This document shows positions 36,640 through 45,369 of a stretch of 64,000 nucleotides of DNA, in pieces. Made by a program: the position numbers and the translations under genes. Origin of the DNA: Desulfovibrio sp. JC022 (GTDB lineage Bacteria; Desulfobacterota; Desulfovibrionia; Desulfovibrionales; Desulfovibrionaceae); the NCBI RefSeq assembly GCF_010470665.1, contig NZ_VOPZ01000006.1:36224-100223 (forward strand), read 5' to 3'. Positions within the stretch are counted from its first letter, which is position 1. The number at the start of each line of letters is the position of its first letter. The notes below the pieces were generated by a model. It made no database searches, had not been told where the DNA came from, and worked only from the letters and a program-made list of their open reading frames with translations.

Positions 36640-37652
36640 GTGACAAGCGTCCCAGACTTTCCATCTCCATCATCGACAGCAAACGGATCACCCCGCAGGA
36701 ATGGGACGGCTACCAATCCTTCCCGACCATCACCGATGTGAACGGCGAACTGCTGGTGGGATTCCGCAGGGCGGTAAATATCAGCGAAGACCTGCGCCAG
36801 AGAATGGACCACGGCATGGCCGGAGATATCTACACCACCCGCTCAACTGACGGCGGCATAACTTTTGAACATCCGCAGCTGATCATCAGCCACGCCCAAG
36901 ACCAGACCAACGAACATGACGCACTGGTCACCCATCTGGGTGACGGCAAGGTGCTACTCATCTCACGCACCCATACTTCGCAGTTGCGGCGCAACTATTT
37001 CTCCTTGAGCACTGACGGCGGTAAAACATTTCCACCCCGCAGACCGCTGGACCTGCCCGGTGGCGAATGGGCTTCCTTCGGCCATTTCATTCCAAGCTTG
37101 GATGATGAAAGCACATTCATCGGCTCATTTTACAACGGTCCCGGCTGCGGCACCTTCCGCTTAAACCCCGAAACTGGGAAAATTTCCCAGCAATCATACA
37201 TTTACGAATACTTCCCGGAATACCGGCTCAATGAAACATCCATCGCCCGCCTGCCATCAGGGAGAATACTGGCTCTCATGCGTCAGCAGCCCTGCATGGA
37301 AGGCCTGTTCAAATCCCACTCGGATGATGACGGAAAAACATGGTCCACCCCGGCCCCAATCGGACTTTACGGGGAAGCCCCTACCATCAAAGTCCTGCCT
37401 GACGGGCGTATTCTGGACATCTACCGGGGCATGATCCGCAAAAACCCGAAATGCCGCGTAGCCCTGACCATATCCGAAGACGAGGGCGCAACATGGAGCC
37501 ATCCCCAGACATTAGCATGGTACAAGGGCGGAAGATTCCACGGCGGTTACGGCGATCTGGCCGTTAACGGCGAGGGACAGATCATTGCGGTTTACTATAT
37601 TTCAAGAAAGCATGAGGGGCCTGTGGTTGAACGGATGGTTCTTGAGATATGA
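36636..37652 (+). CDS. Sialidase/neuraminidase-like BNR-repeat protein
   Basis: The 338-residue beta-propeller has four Asp-box repeats: STDGGITF (70-77), STDGGKTF (125-132), SDDDGKTW (229-236) and SEDEGATW (280-287). An FRRA arginine motif lies near residue 43, as expected for exo-sialidases. There is no signal peptide, which is unusual for a scavenging sialidase. With pseF/pseG in the cluster, it may act on nonulosonic acids inside the cell. The substrate assignment is inference. The start overlaps the GH57 stop. Confidence 0.82.
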   Translation: MSDKRPRLSISIIDSKRITPQEWDGYQSFPTITDVNGELLVGFRRAVNISEDLRQRMDHGMAGDIYTTRSTDGGITFEHPQLIISHAQDQTNEHDALVTHLGDGKVLLISRTHTSQLRRNYFSLSTDGGKTFPPRRPLDLPGGEWASFGHFIPSLDDESTFIGSFYNGPGCGTFRLNPETGKISQQSYIYEYFPEYRLNETSIARLPSGRILALMRQQPCMEGLFKSHSDDDGKTWSTPAPIGLYGEAPTIKVLPDGRILDIYRGMIRKNPKCRVALTISEDEGATWSHPQTLAWYKGGRFHGGYGDLAVNGEGQIIAVYYISRKHEGPVVERMVLEI

Positions 37653-37725
37653 GTGGGTGACGGAGCAGAACAAGACCAAAGTGGAATCTTTTTTGCAACT
37701 CCTGTCACGAACATTAACTTTGTAC

Positions 37726-37754
37726 TGTCAGATATAAATTTCTGACACTTTTTT
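37726..37754 (+). terminator. Short terminator-like hairpin after the sialidase gene
   Basis: TGTCAGA (37726-37732) pairs with TCTGACA (37741-37747) over an eight-base loop and is followed by CTTTTTT. The stem is short, so strength is modest. Confidence 0.55.
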
Positions 37755-37778
37755 GACTTATACATTTCAGGAGTTGTC

Positions 37779-37991
37779 ATGACCCATTTTAACCAGATCC
37801 GGAAAGCTTACTTTCCTGCTGTCGTTTTGTGCCTCTTTAGTATAATTATTTTGATGCCCGCTGATGCCCATGCCGGTTATCTTGATCCGGGAGCGAACAG
37901 TTCACTTGTTCAATGGATTGTTGCAGGAGCCGCAGCTGTTGGAAAAATTAAAGAAAAAATCGTAGGCATGTTTAAGAAATCCCAAAAATAG
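37779..37991 (+). CDS. Small membrane or secreted YLDPG-motif protein
   Basis: The 70-residue product has an N-terminal signal-like helix (about 12-28) ending ADAHAG, then YLDPGANSSLVQWIVAGAAAV and a Lys-rich tail. Tiny proteins with a YLDPG(T/S)GS-like motif and one or two hydrophobic helices are frequent beside polysaccharide genes; their function is unknown to me. CAGGAG lies upstream of the ATG. It precedes the phosphonate cassette by 44 bases. Confidence 0.75.
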   Translation: MTHFNQIRKAYFPAVVLCLFSIIILMPADAHAGYLDPGANSSLVQWIVAGAAAVGKIKEKIVGMFKKSQK

Positions 37992-38035
37992 CCATTATCG
38001 GCTATTTGAACACTTAACCCAATCACGGGGCAGAT

Positions 38036-39184
38036 ATGTTGCTGGGTGTGCTAACTGTTTTATGCGCTTTGCTCATTTTATGGTTTATAAAAACAAAGCT
38101 GTTCGACAGTAAAGAAGACAAAGCAACGCTGGTTATTCATAGTGGAGGAAAAAGCCATTGGGGAAGCTTCTGCCCTATTGTTGACGAGCTTATCCGGCAA
38201 AAAATTCCTTTCAGATACTTCACCACCGATCCCGACGACCCTGGCCTTAAAATTAAAAGCACGTATGCTTTTATCAGACTTTATCCCAAAAACACGTGGG
38301 GATATCTACGGCTGAGCATGGTCAAATCTCCGGTCATGCTTTCCACTACCCCCAACATCGGGACAGATGGGTATCCCTTAAAAAGGTCTCCTTATGTCCA
38401 GACCCTTATCCACATATTTCATTCCATAAGCGATACTTCCAACTACCATCTGGGAGCCTTAGACCACTATGATGTGGCCATTCTGGCTGGCAAACATGAA
38501 GAAAGAGCCCTACGGACAGTTGAGAAAAAACGCGGACTCAAGGCCAAAAAGCTTGTTGCCCTTGGAGTTCCGTATCTGGATCTGCTCCACCAGCAGGTTT
38601 CTAAAAAAAACAAAGCTGAGCAAAATTCCGTACTGATCGCTCCCTCGTGGGGCAGCAAAGGCTGTTTTGCCGAATATGGAACTGACTTTGTCAAAGACCT
38701 TTGCAGGGCAGGATTCAATATCACCATCCGGCTTCATCCCCAGTCGTATATTTCCGAACCCGGCAAAGTTAAAGAATGGGAACAAAGCCTTACCGACTGT
38801 GACGGGATAGCATGGGACACAAATCTCCTTGGAACTGACTCAATGGAGAAATCTTCCATTCTCATTTCAGACAGTTCATCCATCAGATATGACTATGCCT
38901 TTTTATATTCCAAGCCGGTCATAACTCTCTCTATTCCACTGGAGAATAGACAAGAGTACGAATCAGTGTATCAGGATGAAGTATGGTCTGAAAAATCATC
39001 ATCTGAAATAGGCAGAGTTGTAGACAAAACAAACATAAAACAACTCCCGGAATTAATTTCCAAAACCATCAATGAATACAGCCCGGAAGACCTTGCTCGA
39101 TTCAGGGATAAATCCATAGCAAATTTCGGCTGCTCCTCCGCAGCTATCGTCAAATTTATTATCAACAACTACCTCAAGGATTAA
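38036..39184 (+). CDS. Membrane-anchored TagF-like phosphotransferase of the phosphonate cassette
   Basis: The 382-residue protein has an N-terminal membrane anchor (about 3-18) and a CDP-glycerol glycerophosphotransferase-like domain. Family-like segments are [18 protein letters not shown] and [22 protein letters not shown]. It is the first gene of a four-gene set in which genes 2-4 encode phosphonate synthesis (two bases separate it from the next). It is therefore the best candidate for transferring CMP-activated hydroxyethylphosphonate to a glycan. The family is supported by sequence; the donor is inference. Confidence 0.8.
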   Translation: MLLGVLTVLCALLILWFIKTKLFDSKEDKATLVIHSGGKSHWGSFCPIVDELIRQKIPFRYFTTDPDDPGLKIKSTYAFIRLYPKNTWGYLRLSMVKSPVMLSTTPNIGTDGYPLKRSPYVQTLIHIFHSISDTSNYHLGALDHYDVAILAGKHEERALRTVEKKRGLKAKKLVALGVPYLDLLHQQVSKKNKAEQNSVLIAPSWGSKGCFAEYGTDFVKDLCRAGFNITIRLHPQSYISEPGKVKEWEQSLTDCDGIAWDTNLLGTDSMEKSSILISDSSSIRYDYAFLYSKPVITLSIPLENRQEYESVYQDEVWSEKSSSEIGRVVDKTNIKQLPELISKTINEYSPEDLARFRDKSIANFGCSSAAIVKFIINNYLKD

Positions 39185-39186
39185 TC

Positions 39187-40482
39187 ATGAAAGTTTATGT
39201 AGGAATGAGCGCAGACCTTGTCCACCCCGGCCACATGAATATACTTAACATTGCCGCTTCTTATGGAGACGTAGTTGTCGGACTGCTTACCGACAAGGCA
39301 ATCGCCAGTTACAAACGGCTCCCTTTCATGACTTATGAACAGCGCGAAATGATCATAAAAAACATCAAAGGAGTTACCGAGGTAATTCCCCAGCACACAC
39401 TGGATTACGTTGAAAACCTTGAAAAAGTGCGCCCGGATTTTGTTGTCCACGGAGACGACTGGAAGACTGGACCGCAAAAACAGACCAGAGAAAGGGTAAT
39501 TGCCACGATCTCCCAATGGGACGGCAAACTCATAGAACCGGCCTACACCGAAGGCATCAGTTCAACCCAGCTCAACGGCATGCTCAAGGAAATAGGAGTA
39601 TCACCCGTTACCCGGCAGCAGAGATTAAAACGGCTCCTTGCGAACAAGCCCGTTGTCCGGGTGCTTGAAGCCCACAGCGGACTGAGCGGACTGATTGTGG
39701 AAAATGCTTCGGTCAAGAAGGATGGTCGCTCAGTTGAATTTGATGCCATCTGGGAAAGCAGCCTCACCGACTCCACCATGAAGGGGAAGCCCGACATTGA
39801 AGCAGTTGATACCACTTCACGCTTGCAGACCATCAACGAAATTTTCGAAGTGACCACCAAACCCATGATTTACGACGGTGACACCGGAGGTAAACCGGAA
39901 CATCTGGCCTTCACTGTCCGTTCGCTTGAGCGGCTTGGGGTTTCGGCAATTGTCATTGAAGACAAAGTGGGCCTCAAAAAGAACTCCCTGTTTGGGACTG
40001 ATGTGGAACAACATCAAGCTTCCATTGAAGATTTCTGCCATAAGATTGAAACAGGTAAAAAAAGTCAGGTCGGGGAGGATTTCATGATCTTTGCCAGAAT
40101 TGAAAGCCTGATCTTCAACAAACCAGTGGACGATGCCCTTGAAAGAGCCACGGCTTACCTTGGTGCAGGGGCAGACGGGGTCATGATTCACACAAAAGAC
40201 AAGTCTGAAAAGGACATTGTTGATTTCTGTCACCGCTATCAGGAACTCGGGCATACCGCCCCTATCATTGCTGTCCCTTCCAGCTACAATAAAGTCTACG
40301 AACAACAACTCGTTGATGCCGGTGTAAAAATTGTAATCTACGCCAACCACCTGCTGCGGGCCGCCTATCCGGCTATGATGGAAGTAGCCAAAGAAATACT
40401 TAGAAACGAGCGGTCATTTGAGTGCAACGACACCTGCATGAGTATTAAAGAAATTCTCGAACTCATACCCGGAACCAAATAA
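39187..40482 (+). CDS. Cytidylyltransferase-like / phosphoenolpyruvate mutase fusion
   Basis: Residues 1-135 of 431 form a HxGH nucleotidyltransferase (HPGH at 13-16, then a TEGISST motif near residue 118). Residues about 150-431 are PEP mutase of the isocitrate lyase superfamily, with the family motif [10 protein letters not shown] at 258-267 and [12 protein letters not shown] mutase makes phosphonopyruvate, the entry to nearly all natural C-P compounds. The fused HxGH domain, like TagD or ethanolamine-phosphate cytidylyltransferase, probably activates the final phosphonate with CTP. The start follows the previous stop by two bases. Confidence 0.92.
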   Translation: MKVYVGMSADLVHPGHMNILNIAASYGDVVVGLLTDKAIASYKRLPFMTYEQREMIIKNIKGVTEVIPQHTLDYVENLEKVRPDFVVHGDDWKTGPQKQTRERVIATISQWDGKLIEPAYTEGISSTQLNGMLKEIGVSPVTRQQRLKRLLANKPVVRVLEAHSGLSGLIVENASVKKDGRSVEFDAIWESSLTDSTMKGKPDIEAVDTTSRLQTINEIFEVTTKPMIYDGDTGGKPEHLAFTVRSLERLGVSAIVIEDKVGLKKNSLFGTDVEQHQASIEDFCHKIETGKKSQVGEDFMIFARIESLIFNKPVDDALERATAYLGAGADGVMIHTKDKSEKDIVDFCHRYQELGHTAPIIAVPSSYNKVYEQQLVDAGVKIVIYANHLLRAAYPAMMEVAKEILRNERSFECNDTCMSIKEILELIPGTK

Positions 40483-40483
40483 A

Positions 40484-41590
40484 ATGATTGATCCTCTTTT
40501 TTTCTTAAAAAAATGTAAGGACAACGGATTCAGCACCTTTTACGGAGTGCCGGACTCCACTCTGAAACACTTCTGCACCGCTGCAACTGACGACAAAGAA
40601 TTACAGCACACCATATGTGTAAACGAAGGTGCAGCCATCGGGGCAGCCATAGGCTACCACCTGTCCACAGCTGGAGCACCGGTTGTATATATGCAGAATT
40701 CAGGCCTTGGTAACGCAGTGAATCCTTTGACATCGCTGGTTGCCAAAGAAGTCTACTCCATCCCCATGCTGCTCATCGTGGGCTGGAGAGGTGAACCGGG
40801 AGTCAAAGATGAACCGCAACACGCCTTCCAAGGGGTAATAACCCCGGCAATGCTGGAGAATCTCCAGATCGATTATGCCGTGCTCGATAAGGATTCAGAC
40901 ATTGAAAAAGAGCTTCAAAAAGCCAACGCTTTTTTTCAAGAACACGACCGTCCGTATGCCCTGCTGGTAAAAAAAGGTACATTCTCAAAATATAAAAGTG
41001 TAACCGGGACGATCAAAGATTATCCGCTCAGCAGACAAAGAACCATTGAGTGTCTGGTAAAAGCACAGAACGCAGACAATGTCATTGTTTCCACCACCGG
41101 AATGGCTTCAAGGGAACTCTTCCATATCAGGAAAGAAAACAACATTTCACACGCAACAGACTTCCTGACCGTAGGCGGTATGGGACATGCCTCGTCCATC
41201 GCATTGGGGATAGCAGCCAATGCGCCGGAAAAGCAGGTCATCTGCCTTGACGGTGACGGAGCATGTTTGATGCATCTCGGTTCCCTTGCGACCATAGGCT
41301 CAAGCGGCATAGATAACCTGCTCCACATTGTTATCAATAACGGTGAACACGGCTCCACCGGAGGCCAGCCCACAGTTTCCCGTGAAGTTGATCTCTGCCA
41401 GATAGCCAAAGCCTGCGGCTACAGCTCAGTTGCCAGAATTGAAACCGAAGAAGAACTAAAGGCCCGGTTGGCTGACGCTGAAGGACTTTGCTTTCTGGAA
41501 GTTATGACCAACAACCATAAGTTAAAAGAGATAGGACGTCCGACGAGCACTCCGCTGCAAAACAAAAAAAAGTTCATGGGTAATTTCTAA
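40484..41590 (+). CDS. Phosphonopyruvate decarboxylase
   Basis: The 368-residue TPP enzyme has the catalytic glutamate in CVNEGAAIGAAIGYH. The TPP/Mg motif runs from GDGACLMHLG to the asparagines of VINNGEHGSTGGQP (about 256-290), as in Ppd. It converts phosphonopyruvate to phosphonoacetaldehyde, making the unfavourable mutase step irreversible. It lies one base after the mutase gene and shares a base with the next gene. Confidence 0.93.
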   Translation: MIDPLFFLKKCKDNGFSTFYGVPDSTLKHFCTAATDDKELQHTICVNEGAAIGAAIGYHLSTAGAPVVYMQNSGLGNAVNPLTSLVAKEVYSIPMLLIVGWRGEPGVKDEPQHAFQGVITPAMLENLQIDYAVLDKDSDIEKELQKANAFFQEHDRPYALLVKKGTFSKYKSVTGTIKDYPLSRQRTIECLVKAQNADNVIVSTTGMASRELFHIRKENNISHATDFLTVGGMGHASSIALGIAANAPEKQVICLDGDGACLMHLGSLATIGSSGIDNLLHIVINNGEHGSTGGQPTVSREVDLCQIAKACGYSSVARIETEEELKARLADAEGLCFLEVMTNNHKLKEIGRPTSTPLQNKKKFMGNF

Positions 41591-42675
41591 TGAAGGTTTT
41601 CACAGGCAACGGCTGTCTAAAACAACTTCTGAACGAGATTAAAACACGACAATACCGAAAGATTCTCGTTGTTACAGGAAAATCCTCTTTTGATAAATCA
41701 GGGCTGAAAGAGAAGTTGATTTCCGAATTTCAGGGAAGCGAGCTTACTTTCTTCTCGGAATTCTCGCCCAACGTTAAATTTGAAGAAAGTTATGCCGGCT
41801 GTGAAAAGATAAAATCCTCTGATATTAAGGCAGTGTTTGCTATTGGCGGAGGAAGTGTAATCGATATGGGCAAGACCATCTCCCTGAACCCCGGAAGCAG
41901 GGAAGGGTTGCGGCAGATGGTTCTCGGGCAGAAGGAGATTCATGAAACACTGCCCTTTTATTGCGCCCCCACAACAGCAGGATCAGGAAGCGAGGCCACC
42001 CACTTTGCTGTAATATACATGGACGGTCAAAAGTACTCGCTCGCCCATGAAAAACTTATCCCGCTCGGAGTTGCTGTCGACCCGGAACTCTCAGTGTCCA
42101 TGCCGCCATACCTGACAGCCTGCTCCGGTTTTGACGCCCTGAGTCAGGCCATTGAATCATATTGGGCAAACGGAGCTACTGAGCAAAGCAGGGAATATGC
42201 CGCAAGAGCAATCTCTCTGATTCTTCCTGCTCTGGAAAATGCAATACTCAGCCCCGCCCCGGAAAGCAGGCAGGACATGGCCTTGGGCGCGCACTATGCT
42301 GGCAAGGCAATCAACCTGAGTAAGACCACCGCTCCGCACGCTTTTTCATACTACCTGACCTCCGCTTACGGAATTCCCCACGGACACGCAGTAGCAATAT
42401 TTACCGGACTCTTTTTCAAAATCAACCAAGGCGCAATACCCAGCGGGCTGTATAAAATCATGAACTGCGATTCAGCTGAGGCATGTTACAACTTATGGTA
42501 CGAAATGATGGATCACTGCCAGCTTGAATATCGCATGGAAAAGCTCGGTATTCCTGAGACAGAGTGCGAAAACATAATCAGTTACGTCAATCTGGAAAGA
42601 TTAAAGAATAATCCGGTTATTTTAGATAAGGAAGATTTGCTAACTAATCTCAAAAAAATCTATCACTCCGCATAA
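41590..42675 (+). CDS. Iron-containing alcohol dehydrogenase, probable phosphonoacetaldehyde reductase
   Basis: The 361-residue group III alcohol dehydrogenase has the NAD motif GGGSVIDMGK (about 87-96), TTAGSGSEAT and metal-binding PHGHAVAIF. After PEP mutase and decarboxylase, such an enzyme reduces phosphonoacetaldehyde to 2-hydroxyethylphosphonate, as PhpC does in phosphinothricin synthesis. No aminotransferase is present, so the product is more likely hydroxyethyl- than aminoethylphosphonate. Its stop codon abuts the stop codon of the convergent sulfatase gene with no gap. Confidence 0.9.
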   Translation: MKVFTGNGCLKQLLNEIKTRQYRKILVVTGKSSFDKSGLKEKLISEFQGSELTFFSEFSPNVKFEESYAGCEKIKSSDIKAVFAIGGGSVIDMGKTISLNPGSREGLRQMVLGQKEIHETLPFYCAPTTAGSGSEATHFAVIYMDGQKYSLAHEKLIPLGVAVDPELSVSMPPYLTACSGFDALSQAIESYWANGATEQSREYAARAISLILPALENAILSPAPESRQDMALGAHYAGKAINLSKTTAPHAFSYYLTSAYGIPHGHAVAIFTGLFFKINQGAIPSGLYKIMNCDSAEACYNLWYEMMDHCQLEYRMEKLGIPETECENIISYVNLERLKNNPVILDKEDLLTNLKKIYHSA

Positions 42676-45213
42676 TTACTCTTTCCAATCAATATTCACT
42701 AAAAATCCATCATCAATAACACATCTACCTTTAGGGATATCCCTTTCATATTGCCTGAACATGTAAAAATGAAGTGCTCCGTATTGCTCCTGCAAAAAAA
42801 GTTTTGGAAAGTTCATATAGTAATAAGTAGTATCAAACCTATCGTTGGGAGAAAGAACCATACTTATTGAATTCTGGAGATAATGATCAATAGGAGTTGT
42901 CCCTCCAAGTAGAGGCTTGTATCGGGAGACATACCACTTCTCGTCAAAAGGTAGATGTTCCGCAAATTTCTCTTTCAAGTTGGCTACATATACCCGCGCA
43001 AGAGCTTTTACTTCCGCTAATTCAGTATGCATAAGTTTAAGACGGATAGCCAAATAACCAAGCTGATTTACCAGATATGGTGCTTTGGACTCGGAAATCC
43101 TTGCAGTCAAAACCTGCAAAGCGTCATTAAGTTTCTGCTGCTGTTCCAAACAATTGGAAAGGACAACGTAAACAACATCATCATTAACTCCCTGTTCCAG
43201 CAGTTGCCGGGCAACCAACTCAGCATCAGCCCACTCCCCGCTCCCAAGCAGTAGAATCAACTTCTTCAACAATAATTCTTTTTTCTGCTCTGCGTCCCCT
43301 TGGGCAATGAGAGAATCAATCCATTGAAAAATAGATCTGTTTCCTTCTTTTTTGTAAGCCAGATAACGCATTTTCCAATCCAGGTACGATTCAACTTCTT
43401 TGGTAAATCTGCCATACCCTTCTTGTAGCAAAGACCAATTTCCCGAAAGAGCACACGCTTCGACAAAACGGATCCCCCATTCAGTTTGGGAGTTTTCTTC
43501 ATCTGCCAGTCCATAAGCTTTCAACATATTAGCAACAAAAGCCTGAGAATCATTTTCCCGCTCAGCAATAATTGACAGGTAGTAAGGCGGAAAAGGAGAA
43601 CTGACTTCCTGCTCGGCCAGCATTTTTGCAGCCTGTTTGGCCTTGAGAATCATATTCTTGTCAAGGTAAAGCTCTATTGTTCTTTTCAATTGGGAACTTC
43701 GATCATCAAAGGTCAATTTTTCCCAATTTTCAAGAGGCACTCCCTCGCGCACAATTATTTGAGGAGCAAACTTTTTATTATTGGAGATTGAAATGTTAGG
43801 TTGTAAATTCTCCAAAAGATTTTCATCTTCAGCAAGTGCGGCAAATACATAATCAAGCAGTTGGACATGAGATATGACTTTTCCTTCACTATAGTGCGTG
43901 ACAGGCCAACGGATTGCCAATAATACCCCGCAGCGGTCCTCAGCAATGAGGGACGGATTAAAACCGTTGACTCTGATATTCTCTGATAGATCCTGACTCT
44001 GTCCGGCTTCAACCTGCCTGAAACGTAAGGCACCATGGTCCCCGGACGCGATGATCAAAGCTCCGGGATCATTTTCTAAAATAAGATCAATGACATCCTC
44101 GCATTCACGTTCTGCCTGTCCGTATGCCTCCCGGTAGTCATCAACAAAAGGTTCGAGTTCACTCCAGTCAAGTGAAGCATGGGTATGTCTGGCTCCAAAA
44201 TGAAAGACATGCAGCTGAGGATCATTTTCCTTCGACTTAATATTGTGCCGCAGGTGATCCTTAATCTGCGGAGTTGCGTTTTCCGCTTCGAAGACATCAT
44301 CCATGGAAAAAATTTTCCTGATCAACGAAGACTGGGCAAAAAGAGGCGCAAACCTAGCGTGTAGAAAAAAGTCCATATTCGATGAACTGGAAAAAGCATT
44401 GTCAAAAGTTTCCTTAAAAAAGGAGAGCATGTACGGAGAGGAGTAAAAATTAGTAGTATACTCGTTGTCCTTGAAAATATTAAGTCTCTTTGACGTTTTC
44501 GGTACATTATGGATGGGAGTATCGGCTATTTCATAAACCCTGCCTGGCCATAACATGCATGAAAGACTCTCAACAGTTGAAGACAAGTTGGAATAGGTTC
44601 GATCATAAACGGTGAACTCTTTGTCTTTTATGCTCTTTAACAAATCGTCATTATCAATAGAATATATACTTTTCAGAGCCTTACTGGAATGAAATGACTC
44701 AAGAAGAAGAATATAAATATTTGGAGTATGTTTGAATTTGACTTCCGGCTCGGCTGTTCGGACAAAATTCGGGGTATGTTCTTTTTGATTTTTCAAATTT
44801 TTAAACAAATCAAATGCAGAAATTCCAGTCAGAAAAGCGAAAAAGAGGTTCAAAGGTGCAAGAGAAAAAAAGTAGGATAATAAAAAGAAAATGCATGTGG
44901 AAAAAATAATTATATATGCCTTCATCCTGCCCTGAATCAATTCAGATATACTTTTTTCAGACATGATCCAAAAGAGTGCCAGCGCGAACAAACTGACGAT
45001 TACCCTTTTAACAGGCACGGCTATCGGGGCCAGCCCAGCAAAAAAAACCGCCAGCCCCCCCAAAACAGCTCCGACGCAGCAGACCAGAATCAACGAACTC
45101 CTAATCTGACGAACATTGAACTGCTCTGTATTCACAGAGGTCAAAAACAGAGTAGGACAGACAGCTGCGAATAAGACGGCAAGAACAGGACTACCAATAA
45201 GATCAATCATCAC
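42676..45213 (-). CDS. Membrane sulfatase/LtaS-like enzyme with TPR-like C-terminal region
   Basis: The 845-residue protein has about five N-terminal membrane helices (to residue 140). An alkaline-phosphatase-superfamily domain follows with LLLESFHSS (170-177), a possible nucleophile Thr213 in SSTVES, ARHTHAS (341-347) and SGDHG (390-394). From about 520 onward there are helical, TPR-like repeats. Relatives with this membrane-plus-sulfatase plan (LtaS, MdoB, EptA) move phosphoglycerol or phosphoethanolamine onto glycans outside the membrane. It is the only long minus-strand gene in the cluster. The substrate is unknown, though a role in transferring the phosphonate group is conceivable. Confidence 0.8.
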   Translation of the reverse strand: MMIDLIGSPVLAVLFAAVCPTLFLTSVNTEQFNVRQIRSSLILVCCVGAVLGGLAVFFAGLAPIAVPVKRVIVSLFALALFWIMSEKSISELIQGRMKAYIIIFSTCIFFLLSYFFSLAPLNLFFAFLTGISAFDLFKNLKNQKEHTPNFVRTAEPEVKFKHTPNIYILLLESFHSSKALKSIYSIDNDDLLKSIKDKEFTVYDRTYSNLSSTVESLSCMLWPGRVYEIADTPIHNVPKTSKRLNIFKDNEYTTNFYSSPYMLSFFKETFDNAFSSSSNMDFFLHARFAPLFAQSSLIRKIFSMDDVFEAENATPQIKDHLRHNIKSKENDPQLHVFHFGARHTHASLDWSELEPFVDDYREAYGQAERECEDVIDLILENDPGALIIASGDHGALRFRQVEAGQSQDLSENIRVNGFNPSLIAEDRCGVLLAIRWPVTHYSEGKVISHVQLLDYVFAALAEDENLLENLQPNISISNNKKFAPQIIVREGVPLENWEKLTFDDRSSQLKRTIELYLDKNMILKAKQAAKMLAEQEVSSPFPPYYLSIIAERENDSQAFVANMLKAYGLADEENSQTEWGIRFVEACALSGNWSLLQEGYGRFTKEVESYLDWKMRYLAYKKEGNRSIFQWIDSLIAQGDAEQKKELLLKKLILLLGSGEWADAELVARQLLEQGVNDDVVYVVLSNCLEQQQKLNDALQVLTARISESKAPYLVNQLGYLAIRLKLMHTELAEVKALARVYVANLKEKFAEHLPFDEKWYVSRYKPLLGGTTPIDHYLQNSISMVLSPNDRFDTTYYYMNFPKLFLQEQYGALHFYMFRQYERDIPKGRCVIDDGFLVNIDWKE

Positions 45214-45369
45214 CCATAAACCTCGCTAAAACTTCTTTCTTCCAGCGATTTAGCACACCCGCCACCAAACGTCATCATCAGCCTCCTTCAACGTGTCGGA
45301 GAAACGTAGCATTGTTATCCGGACAAGCTTAAACATTGGACATCCCGGCCCAACATATGCAAATATTAT

